Assembly: GCA_001464915.1 (NCBI GenBank)
Contig: LNED01000043.1
Location: 184,917 to 248,916, forward strand
Length of the DNA stretch: 64,000 bases
DNA from: Sphingomonadales bacterium Ga0077531
GTDB lineage: Bacteria > Pseudomonadota > Alphaproteobacteria > Sphingomonadales > Sphingomonadaceae
Direction: 5' to 3'
Numbering within the stretch: position 1 is the first letter of the stretch; every line of letters starts with the position of its first letter. Of the stretch, positions 17,944 through 26,709 are shown piece by piece. Position numbers and translations under genes: made by a program. A model generated the notes under the pieces. The model ran no database searches and was not told the DNA's origin. It worked only from the letters and a program-made list of their open reading frames with translations.

Positions 17944-20706
17944 ATGATGGGAGAGCATCACCAATTCGATTGGGCAGGCGCGCTGCACCGCGCGCGCAGT
18001 CACGCCCCGTTCCTCGCCCGCGCGTTGGAGCGGCAGCCGGAGCTTGCCGATCTGTTGGCGAAGGGTGATGGCGCGGCAGCGCTCGCTTTGGCGCGGGCGC
18101 AGGGCGCGCAGCCTGACGCCGAAGTGGCATTGCGGCGCGAGCGGCTCGCCTTGGCGGCCGCGCTGGCGGTGGGCGACTTGGCCGGAGCCTTTCCCCTGAC
18201 GCAGGTGGTGGGCGAACTCACCGCCTTTGCCGACCGCGCATTGGATCGCGCGATCCGCACCGCGATTGCCGAACGCACCGATGGCGACGCGCCCGATGGT
18301 TTCATTGCGTTGGCGCTCGGCAAGCAGGGCGCGGGCGAGCTCAACTATTCCTCCGATATCGACCCGATCCTGCTGTTCGACCGCGAACGGCTGGCCCGCC
18401 GCCCGTCAGACGATCCGGGCGAGGCGGCGCAACGCTATGCTCGCCGGGTGGTGGCGCTGCTGTCATCGAGCACACCCGAAGGCTACGCGCTGCGGGTTGA
18501 TCTGCGGCTGCGCCCGGCGAGCGAGGTCAGCGCGCTCGTGGTGTCGGTGGGCGCGGCGATGTCGCATTATCAGGGGGCGGCGTTGGCGTGGGAGCGCGCG
18601 GCGTTCACCCGCGCGCGGGCGGCGGCGGGCGATATTCCGGCGGGCGAGGCTTTTCTTGCCGCGATCCGCCCCTTCGTGTGGCGCGGCCAGCTGGATTTCG
18701 GCGCGATCGAGGAAATCCGCGCACTCACATTGCGGATACGGGAAAGTCACGCTGGCCCGCCGCTGCCCGGCCCCGGGTTTGACGTGAAACGCGGGCGCGG
18801 CGGGATCCGCGAGATCGAGTTTTACGCCCAGACCCATCAGCTGATCCACGGCGGGCGCGATACCTCGCTGCGGGTGCGGGGTACGCGGGCGGCGCTCGAT
18901 GCGCTGGCGGCGGCGGGGTGGATCACGGCGGAAAATGCCGCAACACTGGGCGAGGGCTACGACCGGCTGCGGCAAGTCGAACACCGATTGCAGATGGTGC
19001 ATGACCGCCAGACCCATGCCCTGCCCGAAGGCGAGGCGCTGGACAATGTCGCGCAGCTCGACGGGTTAGCGGATGGCGCGGTGCTGGTGGCGGAATTGAC
19101 CGAACTCACCGCGAAAACCGGGCGGATTTACGAACAACTGATCGGTGCGCGCGCGGCTGCACCTGTACCGGTCGCCTTGCCCGTCAGCGCGCTGGCACAG
19201 CAGCTCGGCGCGATGGGCTTTGAAGAACCCGAAACCCTTGCCGAACGGATCGAAAGCTGGCGCGACGGGCGTCATGCCGCCATCCGTTCGCCGCAGGCGG
19301 TGGCAGCGTGGGACCGGCTGTGTCCGGCGCTGCTGCAAGCGATTGCGGCAAGTGATGATCCGCCGCGTGCGATCACCCGCTGGGAACGGATTATCGAGCG
19401 CGTGCCGAGCGCCATCACCACCTTCCGCCTGCTCGATGCGCGGCCTGACTTGACCCGGCGGCTGGTGGCCGCCCTGACGCTCGCGCCCGCGCTGTCAGAC
19501 GAATTGGCGCGCAAGCCCGAACTGCTCGATACGCTGATTGATCGGGATGCGCTCGACCTGCCCGGCGATGTGCCGGCAATCATGGCGCGGATGCGCGGCG
19601 CGGCGATCCGCGATGATTACGAGGCGCTACTTGATGCGATCCGGGTGATCACCGGCGAGATTCGCTTTGCGCTCGGTATTCAGCTGATCGAAGGGCTGGC
19701 CGATCCGCTCGCTATCGCCCGCGCCCTGTCGCGCACGGCGGAGGCGGCGCTGACGCTGGCGGCTGACGCCACGACGCAGGAATTCGCCGCCAAGCATGGG
19801 CGGATTGCGGGCAGCGAATTGCTGATCCTCGGGCTTGGGCGGCTGGGCGGGGGCGCGCTCACCCATGCGTCTGATCTCGACATCGTCTACCTCTTCACCG
19901 GCGATTTCGCCGCGCAATCGGACGGTCCAAGGCCGCTGGGCGGGACCATCTATTACAACCGCCTCGCCAGCCGGGTTACCGCCGCGCTGTCGGTGCCGAC
20001 CGCGCAGGGCGCGCTTTACGAAGTCGACACGCGGCTACGCCCGCAAGGCAATCAGGGGCCGATGGCGGTAAGCTGCGAAGCGTTCGGCAAGTATCAGCGC
20101 GAAGCCGCGTGGACGTGGGAGCACATGGCGCTCGCCCGCGCACGCGTGCTTTATGGCGCGCCCGCTGCCCGCAAGGAGCTGGAGTCAGTGCTTGCCGAAG
20201 TGCTCCATGCCCCGCGCGACAAAGCGGCATTGCGCGATGCGGTGCTGACGATGCGGGCCGAGATGGCCAAGCACAAGCAACCGGGCGGGCCAATCGACGC
20301 CAAGCTGACACGCGGCGGGCTGGTCGATCTGGAATTCCTCGTCCACTATCTGCAATTGAAAGGTGAGGCCGAAGATGGCGCGCCGCTGACCGCAGTTGCG
20401 CCCCACGCGCTCGACCCTGATCTGGCAGTGGCGCTGTCCGGGCTGATTGCAGCGGGTCTGCTGCCTGGCGGTCTTACCGAGCCCCACGCCCTGATGACCC
20501 GAATGCTGGTGGCGGGCCGCTTGCTTGCCCCCGATGGCCACGAACCCCCGCCATCAGGTGCGCGGGCGCTGGCGCGGGCGTGCGGGCACGACAGTTACGA
20601 CGCACTACTTGCCGCCTTTGCCGCAGCACGCTCCACCGTCGCCGCAGCGTGGAAACAAATCCTCGGCACAGACATTCTCGCTACCGAACAGGAGAACACA
20701 GCATGA
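17944..20706 (+). CDS. glnE: Bifunctional glutamine synthetase adenylyltransferase/deadenylase
   Basis: This protein of about 920 residues adds and removes AMP on glutamine synthetase in response to PII signals. Two nucleotidyltransferase domains are present. The N-terminal one has LGKQGAGELNYSSDIDPILL near residue 127, the C-terminal one LGLGRLGGGALTHASDLDIV near residue 630. PII-uridylyltransferase-type helical regions separate them. VKRGRGGIREIEFYAQTHQL and LTRGGLVDLEFLVHYLQL are the conserved linker motifs after each domain. I start at 17944 because the 38 upstream residues look non-coding and overlap the divergent promoter area. The stop overlaps the bcp start (ATGA), so the two are coupled. 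Confidence 0.95.
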   Translation: MMGEHHQFDWAGALHRARSHAPFLARALERQPELADLLAKGDGAAALALARAQGAQPDAEVALRRERLALAAALAVGDLAGAFPLTQVVGELTAFADRALDRAIRTAIAERTDGDAPDGFIALALGKQGAGELNYSSDIDPILLFDRERLARRPSDDPGEAAQRYARRVVALLSSSTPEGYALRVDLRLRPASEVSALVVSVGAAMSHYQGAALAWERAAFTRARAAAGDIPAGEAFLAAIRPFVWRGQLDFGAIEEIRALTLRIRESHAGPPLPGPGFDVKRGRGGIREIEFYAQTHQLIHGGRDTSLRVRGTRAALDALAAAGWITAENAATLGEGYDRLRQVEHRLQMVHDRQTHALPEGEALDNVAQLDGLADGAVLVAELTELTAKTGRIYEQLIGARAAAPVPVALPVSALAQQLGAMGFEEPETLAERIESWRDGRHAAIRSPQAVAAWDRLCPALLQAIAASDDPPRAITRWERIIERVPSAITTFRLLDARPDLTRRLVAALTLAPALSDELARKPELLDTLIDRDALDLPGDVPAIMARMRGAAIRDDYEALLDAIRVITGEIRFALGIQLIEGLADPLAIARALSRTAEAALTLAADATTQEFAAKHGRIAGSELLILGLGRLGGGALTHASDLDIVYLFTGDFAAQSDGPRPLGGTIYYNRLASRVTAALSVPTAQGALYEVDTRLRPQGNQGPMAVSCEAFGKYQREAAWTWEHMALARARVLYGAPAARKELESVLAEVLHAPRDKAALRDAVLTMRAEMAKHKQPGGPIDAKLTRGGLVDLEFLVHYLQLKGEAEDGAPLTAVAPHALDPDLAVALSGLIAAGLLPGGLTEPHALMTRMLVAGRLLAPDGHEPPPSGARALARACGHDSYDALLAAFAAARSTVAAAWKQILGTDILATEQENTA

Positions 20707-21176
20707 GCACTTTCCCAGGCGTTGGTGACGCCATCCCCGACATCGCGATGGAAACCCCCGAGGGCGGCCACGTGAAGCCATCCGACTTTGTGGGCCACAA
20801 GCTGGTGATCTTCTTCTACCCCAAGGACGACACCCCCGGCTGCACCACCGAGAACAAGGATTTCTCCGCCCTGCAGGCAGACTTTGCAGCGGCGGGCACC
20901 AAGCTGCTCGGCGTCAGCAAGGATCCGGCCAAAAAGCACCTCAAGTTCATCGCCAAGCATGGCCTCACTGCCCCGCTGGCCAGCGATGCCGAGGAAGGCG
21001 GGCTGTCCGATGCGCTCGGCGTGTGGGCGGAAAAACAGATGTACGGCAAAACCTACATGGGCATGGTGCGCGCGACCTATTTGATGGGCGCAGACGGCAA
21101 AATCGCACGCATCTGGGACAAGGTGAAGGTCGCGGGCCACGCTGAGGATGTGCTGGCCGCGGCCAAGGCAATCTGA
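20703..21176 (+). CDS. bcp: Peroxiredoxin of the Bcp/PrxQ family with a single cysteine
   Basis: A 157-residue thiol peroxidase that reduces hydrogen peroxide and organic hydroperoxides. The peroxidatic cysteine is Cys47 in FYPKDDTPGCTTENKDF. In many Bcp proteins a resolving cysteine follows five residues later, but here that position is not cysteine, and no other cysteine occurs in the protein. It must therefore rely on an external thiol or glutaredoxin/thioredoxin directly. AGGAG lies upstream of the ATG, which overlaps the glnE stop. Confidence 0.93.
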   Translation: MSTFPGVGDAIPDIAMETPEGGHVKPSDFVGHKLVIFFYPKDDTPGCTTENKDFSALQADFAAAGTKLLGVSKDPAKKHLKFIAKHGLTAPLASDAEEGGLSDALGVWAEKQMYGKTYMGMVRATYLMGADGKIARIWDKVKVAGHAEDVLAAAKAI

Positions 21177-21185
21177 CGTCCAACC

Positions 21186-21977
21186 ATGACGTCGGCCGCC
21201 GCCGCCATCCGCTCCACCCTTCTGACCGCAGACCCGCGCGCCAAGTGCTTCGCTGCGCGGGCTGCGGCGCGCGACTGGCGGCTGGGGAAGCTGGAATGGC
21301 GCTTCGACGTCGCCATGCCGGATCAGCCGGCTTGGCCCGACAGGCCCGAACTGCTGCCGCCGGGACAGATGCCCAAACGCCGCAAGGGTGGGTCAGAACA
21401 GGGACGAATCGCGCTGTGGCACGCACTCGCGCATATCGAATTTGTCGCGATTGATCTGGCGCTCGACATGGCGGGGCGGTTCGGCGCAGGTATGGGGCGC
21501 GCTTTCGTCGGCGATTTTCTTGACGTCGCGGCGGACGAAGCGATGCATTTCGCGCTGCTCGCCCGCAAGCTCGAAAACCTCGGCAGCTTCTACGGCGCGC
21601 TCCCCGCCCACGCCGGGCTGTGGGAAGCCGCGCACCATACCCGCCACGATGTCGCCGCGCGGCTGGCGGTAGTGCCAATGGTGCTCGAAGCGCGCGGGCT
21701 TGACGTCACTCCGGCCACGCTTGAACGCGTGCGGGCAGCGGGCGACCAAAATGGGACAAAAATTCTCACCCGCATTCTTGACGACGAAATTCGCCACGTC
21801 GGAATCGGCACAAAGCACTTTTTGCGATGTGCCGAAATGGCGCAAGAACCGCCCGAATCCCTGTGGCAAGCCTTGGTGAAACAGCACTTTCACGGGGCCA
21901 TTAAGCCGCCGTTCAACGACTCAGCCCGTCTCGCAGCCGGTTTGTCGCGCGGATTCTATGCAGAGATTGCGCATTAA
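21186..21977 (+). CDS. DUF455 ferritin-like protein
   Basis: The 263-residue protein matches DUF455, a ferritin-like four-helix family. Putative di-metal ligands are in ALWHALAHIEFVAIDLALD, DFLDVAADEAMHFALLARKL and ILTRILDDEIRHVGIGTKHF, which together give the E, ExxH and ExxH pattern. The N-terminal WRLGKLEWRFDVAMPDQPA and RPELLPPGQMPKR are family hallmarks. Its reaction is not known. It begins nine bases after bcp, so it probably belongs to the glnE-bcp transcript. Confidence 0.88.
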   Translation: MTSAAAAIRSTLLTADPRAKCFAARAAARDWRLGKLEWRFDVAMPDQPAWPDRPELLPPGQMPKRRKGGSEQGRIALWHALAHIEFVAIDLALDMAGRFGAGMGRAFVGDFLDVAADEAMHFALLARKLENLGSFYGALPAHAGLWEAAHHTRHDVAARLAVVPMVLEARGLDVTPATLERVRAAGDQNGTKILTRILDDEIRHVGIGTKHFLRCAEMAQEPPESLWQALVKQHFHGAIKPPFNDSARLAAGLSRGFYAEIAH

Positions 21978-22072
21978 CGACTCACCCGGATAACCACAGT
22001 CCAGCGAAGGCGCGCATCAGACGTGCCGGAATTTTCCAACGGCAAAAGCCGCAAACGGGAACCGGGTCAGTT

Positions 22073-22813
22073 ATGAAATTTGCCGTGCGCCACATGTTCA
22101 AGCTCGCCGTATCGGCGTGCGCTGCCGTTGTGGTCTCCGCCGCTTCGCCCGCCTTGGCCAACACCGCCAATTCCGCCACCGCCAGCGCCGACATTGTTGA
22201 GCCGGTGCGTGAAGCGCAGGGCGATGTCACCGACAATGGCGACCAACGCTTCAAATCACTGTTCACCAACTGGACCGCGATTGAGCGCACCACGCCGGTT
22301 ATGGGCACGGGCGCTGAAGCCGATGTGACTGCCTATTCCTCGCCGATCCCGCAGCGCGGCATTTCGGTGCCGTCGCGCATGCCGCTTGAAGGTTCGCAGC
22401 TGACCAGCGGTTACGGGATGCGCAATCACCCGGTGCTTGGCGGCCGCCGTCAGCACACCGGTATTGATCTTGCCGCGCCGACCGGCACCCCGGTCTTTGC
22501 CACCGCCGACGGCATCATTGGCCGCGCCGATTGGTATTCGAGCTATGGCCTTTACATCAGCATCAACCACGGTGCGTCGATGGAAACCCGCTACGCCCAC
22601 CTTTCGCGCCTCGCGGTTGCAGCAGGCGACAATGTGAAGAAGGGCGACCTGATCGGCTATGTCGGATCGACCGGCCGTTCAACCGGCCCGCACCTCCACT
22701 ACGAAGTCCGTGTTGAGGGCCTTGCAGTCAACCCGATTCCGTATATGGTAGAGAGCGAAGCACAGCTTGCTTACGCCCGCGATGCCCGGTTGACCGGCCA
22801 AGGCGGCCAGTAA
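22073..22813 (+). CDS. M23-family (LytM-type) murein endopeptidase
   Basis: A 246-residue exported protein with signal peptide LAVSACAAVVVSAASPALA. The C-terminal half is an M23 domain with all metal ligands: GYGMRNHPVLGGRRQHTGID (His and Asp), RYAHLSRLAVAAGDNVKKGD and TGRSTGPHLHYEVR (HxH). It probably cleaves peptide cross-links in peptidoglycan or activates amidases. The upstream 95 bases hold its promoter region. A strong hairpin terminator stands about 80 bases after the stop, preceded by three smaller hairpins. Confidence 0.92.
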   Translation: MKFAVRHMFKLAVSACAAVVVSAASPALANTANSATASADIVEPVREAQGDVTDNGDQRFKSLFTNWTAIERTTPVMGTGAEADVTAYSSPIPQRGISVPSRMPLEGSQLTSGYGMRNHPVLGGRRQHTGIDLAAPTGTPVFATADGIIGRADWYSSYGLYISINHGASMETRYAHLSRLAVAAGDNVKKGDLIGYVGSTGRSTGPHLHYEVRVEGLAVNPIPYMVESEAQLAYARDARLTGQGGQ

Positions 22814-22886
22814 GGCTGAATAAGCCAAGGCAAGCACGCTACGAGATTGCCCACGCAAGTGGGCCGGACATTGGAGAGGGTGTCCG
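22814..22886 (+). repeat. Row of three small hairpins before the M23 terminator
   Basis: Within 75 bases after the peptidase stop are GGCT-GAATA-AGCC (22814-22826), CCCAC-GCAA-GTGGG with a GNRA-type tetraloop (22850-22863), and CGGACA-N10-TGTCCG (22865-22886). They lead directly into the 9-bp terminator hairpin. Such a structured 3' untranslated region can be processed into a small RNA. No expression evidence is available. Confidence 0.4.
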
Positions 22887-22891
22887 ATTTT

Positions 22892-22920
22892 GGCGGCGGG
22901 TTTACCCGCCGCCTTTTTTT
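22892..22920 (+). terminator. Rho-independent terminator after the M23 peptidase gene
   Basis: A perfect 9-bp stem GGCGGCGGG/CCCGCCGCC with a TTTA loop is followed directly by seven thymines. This is the strongest intrinsic terminator in the window and isolates the peptidase from the acyl-CoA ligase operon. Confidence 0.95.
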
Positions 22921-23081
22921 GTCCGTGCCTGCCAGGTGCTCATGGGCAGATGCACATGAATCGTCCGCAGAATCAGTAGCATTTCCCATACCGTTTTTGC
23001 TTGCGGGACAGCCCCTCTCGGTTCAATTTCCTCACAAAGCCAGACAGCGCGTCAGCGTTGCGGCAAGGGAGAGAGAACCAC

Positions 23082-24641
23082 ATGAGCATGCACCCGATCG
23101 CGCACGCAGCGACCCGCCCCGATCATCCCGCTGTCATCATGACTGGATCGGGCCAGCAGATGACCTATGGCGAGATGGAAGCGGAATCGAACCGCTTTGC
23201 CCACCTGCTGCGCGCCCACGGCATTGGTCAGGGTGATGCCTTTGCGGTGCTGCTGGAAAACCGGATCGAGTATTTCACGATCATCTGGGGATCGCAGCGC
23301 GCCGGCACGATGCTGGTGCCGATCTCCTCCCGCCTAACCGCGCCCGAAGCGGCCTATATCATCCGCGATGCGCAAGCGAAGCTGCTGATCACGAGCGGAT
23401 ATTTTGCCGGCATTCTCGAAGACATCCGCAAGGAATGCCCCGGCGTCGCAGTGCTGGTGATGGATGCCAAAGAGCTTGGGGGCGGAGCGGAGGATTTCGC
23501 CGCCGCCCTCGCCGCGCAGTCCCCCGACCCGATCCCCGATCAACGCGCGGGGATGGTGATGCTCTATTCCAGCGGCACCACCGGGCGGCCCAAGGGCATC
23601 CGTCCCGCTCCGCCCGAAGACCCCGATCCAATGGCGCCAGTGCCCTTGCTGGGCCTCGCCACCATGGGCGCGGGGATGCCCGCCGATGGATCGATGGTCT
23701 ATCTCTCCCCCGCCCCGCTGTATCACGCCGCACCGATTGGCTGGTGCTCGATCGCGCACCGCTTAGGCGGGACGGTGGTGATGATGGAGAAATTCGAGCC
23801 TGAAGCGGCGCTGCAAGCCATCGAACGCTATCATGTGACCGATAGCCAATGGGTGCCGACCCACTTCGTTCGCTTCCTCAAACTCGATCCTGCTGTTCGC
23901 ACGCGGTATGACCTGTCGAGCCACAAGCGCGCGCTCCATGCCGCCGCGCCCTGCCCGGTGCCGATCAAGCGCGATATGATCGAATGGTGGGGGCCGATCA
24001 TCAACGAATACTACGCTGGCAGCGAAATGATCGGGATGACGCTGGTCAAGTCCGAACATTGGCTGATGAAGCCCGGCACGGTTGGCGTCGCCGTGCACGG
24101 CAAGGTGCATGTCTGCGGGCCGGACGGTGAGGAATTGGGGCCGGACGAGGATGGCCTCATCTTCTTCGAGAATGACAATCTGCCGACCTATCACAACGAC
24201 CCGGCCAAAACCGCCGAAGCGATGCATCCCAAAGGCTGGATGACGCTGGGCGATATCGGCCATCTGGATGCAGACGGCTTCCTGTTCCTGACCGACCGCA
24301 AGAGCCACATGATTATCAGCGGGGGCGTGAACATCTATCCGCAGGAGATCGAGAACCTGCTCGTGACCCACCCCAAGGTGATGGACGCCGCAGTAATCGG
24401 GGCGCCCTGCCCTGATCTGGGTGAACAGGTGGTGGCAGTGGTGCAACCAAAGGACATGGCGCAGGCCGGGCCGGAGCTTGAGGCGGAGCTGCGCACCTTC
24501 CTCGCCCCGAGCCTGTCCAAGATCAAAATGCCCAAGCTGTTCGATTTCCGCCCCGAATTGCCGCGCGAGGCCAATGGCAAGCTCTACAAGCGCGAATTGC
24601 GCGATGAGTATGCGGCACGCGCAAAAGCAGACGCAGCATGA
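23082..24641 (+). CDS. AMP-dependent acyl-CoA synthetase (fatty-acid/steroid-acid type)
   Basis: From the ATG at 23082 (GGGAGAG upstream) the protein is 519 residues. Adenylate-forming motifs are clear: MLYSSGTTGRPKGIRP for phosphate binding, INEYYAGSEMIG for the acyl-adenylate pocket, WMTLGDIGHLDADGFLFLTDR, and the C-terminal catalytic lysine in LPREANGKLYKRELRDEY. Such enzymes activate a carboxylic acid to its CoA thioester with ATP. The next gene, overlapping by four bases (ATGA), is a cytochrome P450. The pair suggests a pathway in which a hydrophobic chain is oxidised and activated for beta-oxidation, for example of a sterol or terpenoid. This is inference. The upstream frame to 23001 lacks family sequence. 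Confidence 0.9.
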   Translation: MSMHPIAHAATRPDHPAVIMTGSGQQMTYGEMEAESNRFAHLLRAHGIGQGDAFAVLLENRIEYFTIIWGSQRAGTMLVPISSRLTAPEAAYIIRDAQAKLLITSGYFAGILEDIRKECPGVAVLVMDAKELGGGAEDFAAALAAQSPDPIPDQRAGMVMLYSSGTTGRPKGIRPAPPEDPDPMAPVPLLGLATMGAGMPADGSMVYLSPAPLYHAAPIGWCSIAHRLGGTVVMMEKFEPEAALQAIERYHVTDSQWVPTHFVRFLKLDPAVRTRYDLSSHKRALHAAAPCPVPIKRDMIEWWGPIINEYYAGSEMIGMTLVKSEHWLMKPGTVGVAVHGKVHVCGPDGEELGPDEDGLIFFENDNLPTYHNDPAKTAEAMHPKGWMTLGDIGHLDADGFLFLTDRKSHMIISGGVNIYPQEIENLLVTHPKVMDAAVIGAPCPDLGEQVVAVVQPKDMAQAGPELEAELRTFLAPSLSKIKMPKLFDFRPELPREANGKLYKRELRDEYAARAKADAA

Positions 24642-25951
24642 GCGGCGTTAGCAACGGGGCGGTGCTCTCCGGCGATCTGGCGCGCCGGGTGATTGATCCG
24701 CACGCCTATGCGCAGTGGGACGGGCTGCTCGATACCTTTGACCAGATTCGCGCGACGACCCCGGTGGTCAAGGTGCAACCCGATACCCCCGGCCTGTTCG
24801 ATCCGTTCTGGCTGGTGACCGGCTATGATGATGTGATGCGGATGTCGAAGGACAACGCGACCTTCCTCAACAATCCGCGCCCGGTGGTGTTCAGCTTTGC
24901 CCAAGCGATCGAATTCAGCCGCGCGGCGACCGGATCGAATATGCTGGTCGATTCGTTGGTGGTGTTCGACGCGCCGATCCATCCCAAATATCGCAAGCTG
25001 ACGCAGGAATGGTTCATGCCGAGGAACCTTGGGCGGCTGGAAGATGAGCTGCGCGCATTGGCTGCCCGAACGGTTGACCGGATGTTGGAAAACGCGGTAG
25101 AATCAGGCGGTGAGGTCGATTTCGTCAAGGAAGTTTCCGGCCCTTATCCCTTGCGCGTGGTGATGCAGATCCTCGGTGTGCCCGAGGCCGACGAGCCACG
25201 GATGCAGATGCTCACCCAGCAATTGTTCGGCGGGCAGGACAAGGATTTGTCGGGCACCGGGCTCGATCAGATGACGCCGGAACAGGTGGTGCAGATCGTC
25301 GCGGGCGCGGTGAAGACCTTTGAGGATTACTTCGCCGGGATCGCCGAAGATCGCCGCCAGCACCCCACCGATGACGTCGCCAGCGTGATCGCCAATGCGA
25401 CCGTGGACGGCCAGCCGCTCCCACCGCGCGATATGGCGGGATATTACATCATCGTCGCCACCGCCGGGCATGACACCACTTCGGCCAGCACGGCAGGCGC
25501 GATGCAGGCGCTCGCCAATGATCCCGAGCAATGGGCGCGGGTCAAAGCAGACCGCTCGCTACTGCCCGGCATCGTCGAAGAGGCGATCCGCTGGACCACG
25601 CCCGTGCAGCACTTCATGCGCACCGCGGCCGAAGATGTTGAACTCGGCGGGCAGCAGGTGAAAAAGGGCGACTGGCTGATGATGAACTACGTCGCGGCCA
25701 ACCACGATCCGGCGCAGTTCCCCGACCCGCGCCGGTTTGACGCCGCACGTTCGCCCAACCGGCATCTGGCATTCGGCGCAGGCGCGCACCAATGCCTCGG
25801 CCTGCATCTGGCACGGCTGGAGATGCGGATTCTGTTCGAAGCCCTGCTCGACCGGGTGGCGAGCGTGGAACCGGCTGGCAAGGCCAAGCGCGCCAGCAGC
25901 ACTTTCGTCGGCGGGCTGAAGTCCCTTCCCTTGCGAGTCACCCCCGCCTGA
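24638..25951 (+). CDS. Cytochrome P450
   Basis: The 437-residue soluble P450 has all key motifs: the I-helix VATAGHDTTSAS (Ala276-Gly277-His278-Asp279-Thr280-Thr281), the K-helix pair EEAIRW, and the heme loop LAFGAGAHQCLGLHLARLEM with Cys386 as the heme ligand. It resembles bacterial P450s acting on steroid or terpenoid side chains (CYP125/142-like in style), though the family number cannot be assigned by eye. It is coupled to the acyl-CoA synthetase by a four-base overlap. No ferredoxin or reductase gene adjoins it, so redox partners must come from elsewhere. A ferredoxin reductase gene lies at the left edge of this window. Confidence 0.93.
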   Translation: MSGVSNGAVLSGDLARRVIDPHAYAQWDGLLDTFDQIRATTPVVKVQPDTPGLFDPFWLVTGYDDVMRMSKDNATFLNNPRPVVFSFAQAIEFSRAATGSNMLVDSLVVFDAPIHPKYRKLTQEWFMPRNLGRLEDELRALAARTVDRMLENAVESGGEVDFVKEVSGPYPLRVVMQILGVPEADEPRMQMLTQQLFGGQDKDLSGTGLDQMTPEQVVQIVAGAVKTFEDYFAGIAEDRRQHPTDDVASVIANATVDGQPLPPRDMAGYYIIVATAGHDTTSASTAGAMQALANDPEQWARVKADRSLLPGIVEEAIRWTTPVQHFMRTAAEDVELGGQQVKKGDWLMMNYVAANHDPAQFPDPRRFDAARSPNRHLAFGAGAHQCLGLHLARLEMRILFEALLDRVASVEPAGKAKRASSTFVGGLKSLPLRVTPA

Positions 25952-26009
25952 AAATCGGCAGAGAATCGGAGCGGTGCTGTCCGATTCCGCTATGGTTTCG
26001 CCCGATTTT
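25951..26009. repeat. Nested inverted repeats after the P450 gene
   Basis: An outer 8-bp pair, AAAATCGG (25951-25958) with CCGATTTT (26002-26009), encloses an inner 8-bp hairpin, GAATCGGA (25963-25970) with TCCGATTC (25980-25987). The outer arm starts on the last base of the P450 stop codon. It may end the P450 transcript or be a protein-binding site for the following yqiJ-yqiK operon. No long T-tract follows. Confidence 0.45.
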
Positions 26010-26067
26010 GCCCTAGTTTTCAGCGCATGGGATTTCGATTTCGCCTTGCATGTCCGGGGCTGGCGGC

Positions 26068-26697
26068 ATGAGCCTGCTTGAACCGCACAACCTGCCGTTC
26101 CTGATCGCGTTCGGTACGCTCGCAGTGATTGCTCTGCTGCAAATCACCGGCGTGTCCGATGCGATTGAGGGCGCAGGCGAATTCGATTCGCCTGATGGGC
26201 TTGAGGCGGGCGGGTTTGGCGAGGCGCTGACCACGCTGCTGGGCCTAGGCCGGGTGCCGCTGCTGATCTGGCTGGCCGCACTGTTGTTCGTGTTTGCGAC
26301 TATCGGGGTGATCGGCCAGGCGCTGCTGGCGAATATGCTCGGCGCGCCGCTTTCCGCCGGATGGGCCGCACTGCTGGCGGGCGGGGCGGCGCTTCCGCTC
26401 AACAGCCTTGCCATGCGCCCGCTCGGCGCAATTCTGCCCAAGGATGAAACCACCGCGATCAGCCTCGACGAACTGGTGCGGCGCGATGCCGAAATCCAGA
26501 TCGGCACCGCCCGCGCCGGCAGCCCTGCGCGCGCCAAAGTGATCGATGTGCACGGGCAGGCGCATTTCGTGATGGTCGAACCGCATGACCAGACACTCGC
26601 ATTCACCGCAGGCGAAACCGTCCTGCTGGTGCGCCGCGAAGGGGAGACCTTCTACGGCGTGCATTATGAAAGCCCGTTGCTCGGGCTGGGCATTTAA
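26068..26697 (+). CDS. YqiJ-like membrane protein (DUF1449, OB-fold C-terminus)
   Basis: About 209 residues from the ATG at 26068, or 215 from 26050. Three hydrophobic segments occupy the N-terminal half (FLIAFGTLAVIALLQI, LLIWLAALLFVFATIGVIG and GWAALLAGGAALPLNSLAM). A soluble OB-fold-like C-terminal part follows: RAKVIDVHGQAHFVMVEPH and VLLVRREGETFYGVHYE, as in NfeD/YqiJ proteins. YqiJ and NfeD proteins are encoded next to flotillins and work with them in the membrane. The flotillin gene follows 12 bases later. Confidence 0.82.
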   Translation: MSLLEPHNLPFLIAFGTLAVIALLQITGVSDAIEGAGEFDSPDGLEAGGFGEALTTLLGLGRVPLLIWLAALLFVFATIGVIGQALLANMLGAPLSAGWAALLAGGAALPLNSLAMRPLGAILPKDETTAISLDELVRRDAEIQIGTARAGSPARAKVIDVHGQAHFVMVEPHDQTLAFTAGETVLLVRREGETFYGVHYESPLLGLGI

Positions 26698-26709
26698 AGG
26701 GGAGCACAG

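Noticed and set aside
18777..18790. GTTTGACGTGAAAC inside glnE, resembling parS
   Set aside because: The core CACGTG is broken and the flanking bases also differ, leaving three mismatches in 16. It lies 38 kb from the candidate origin.
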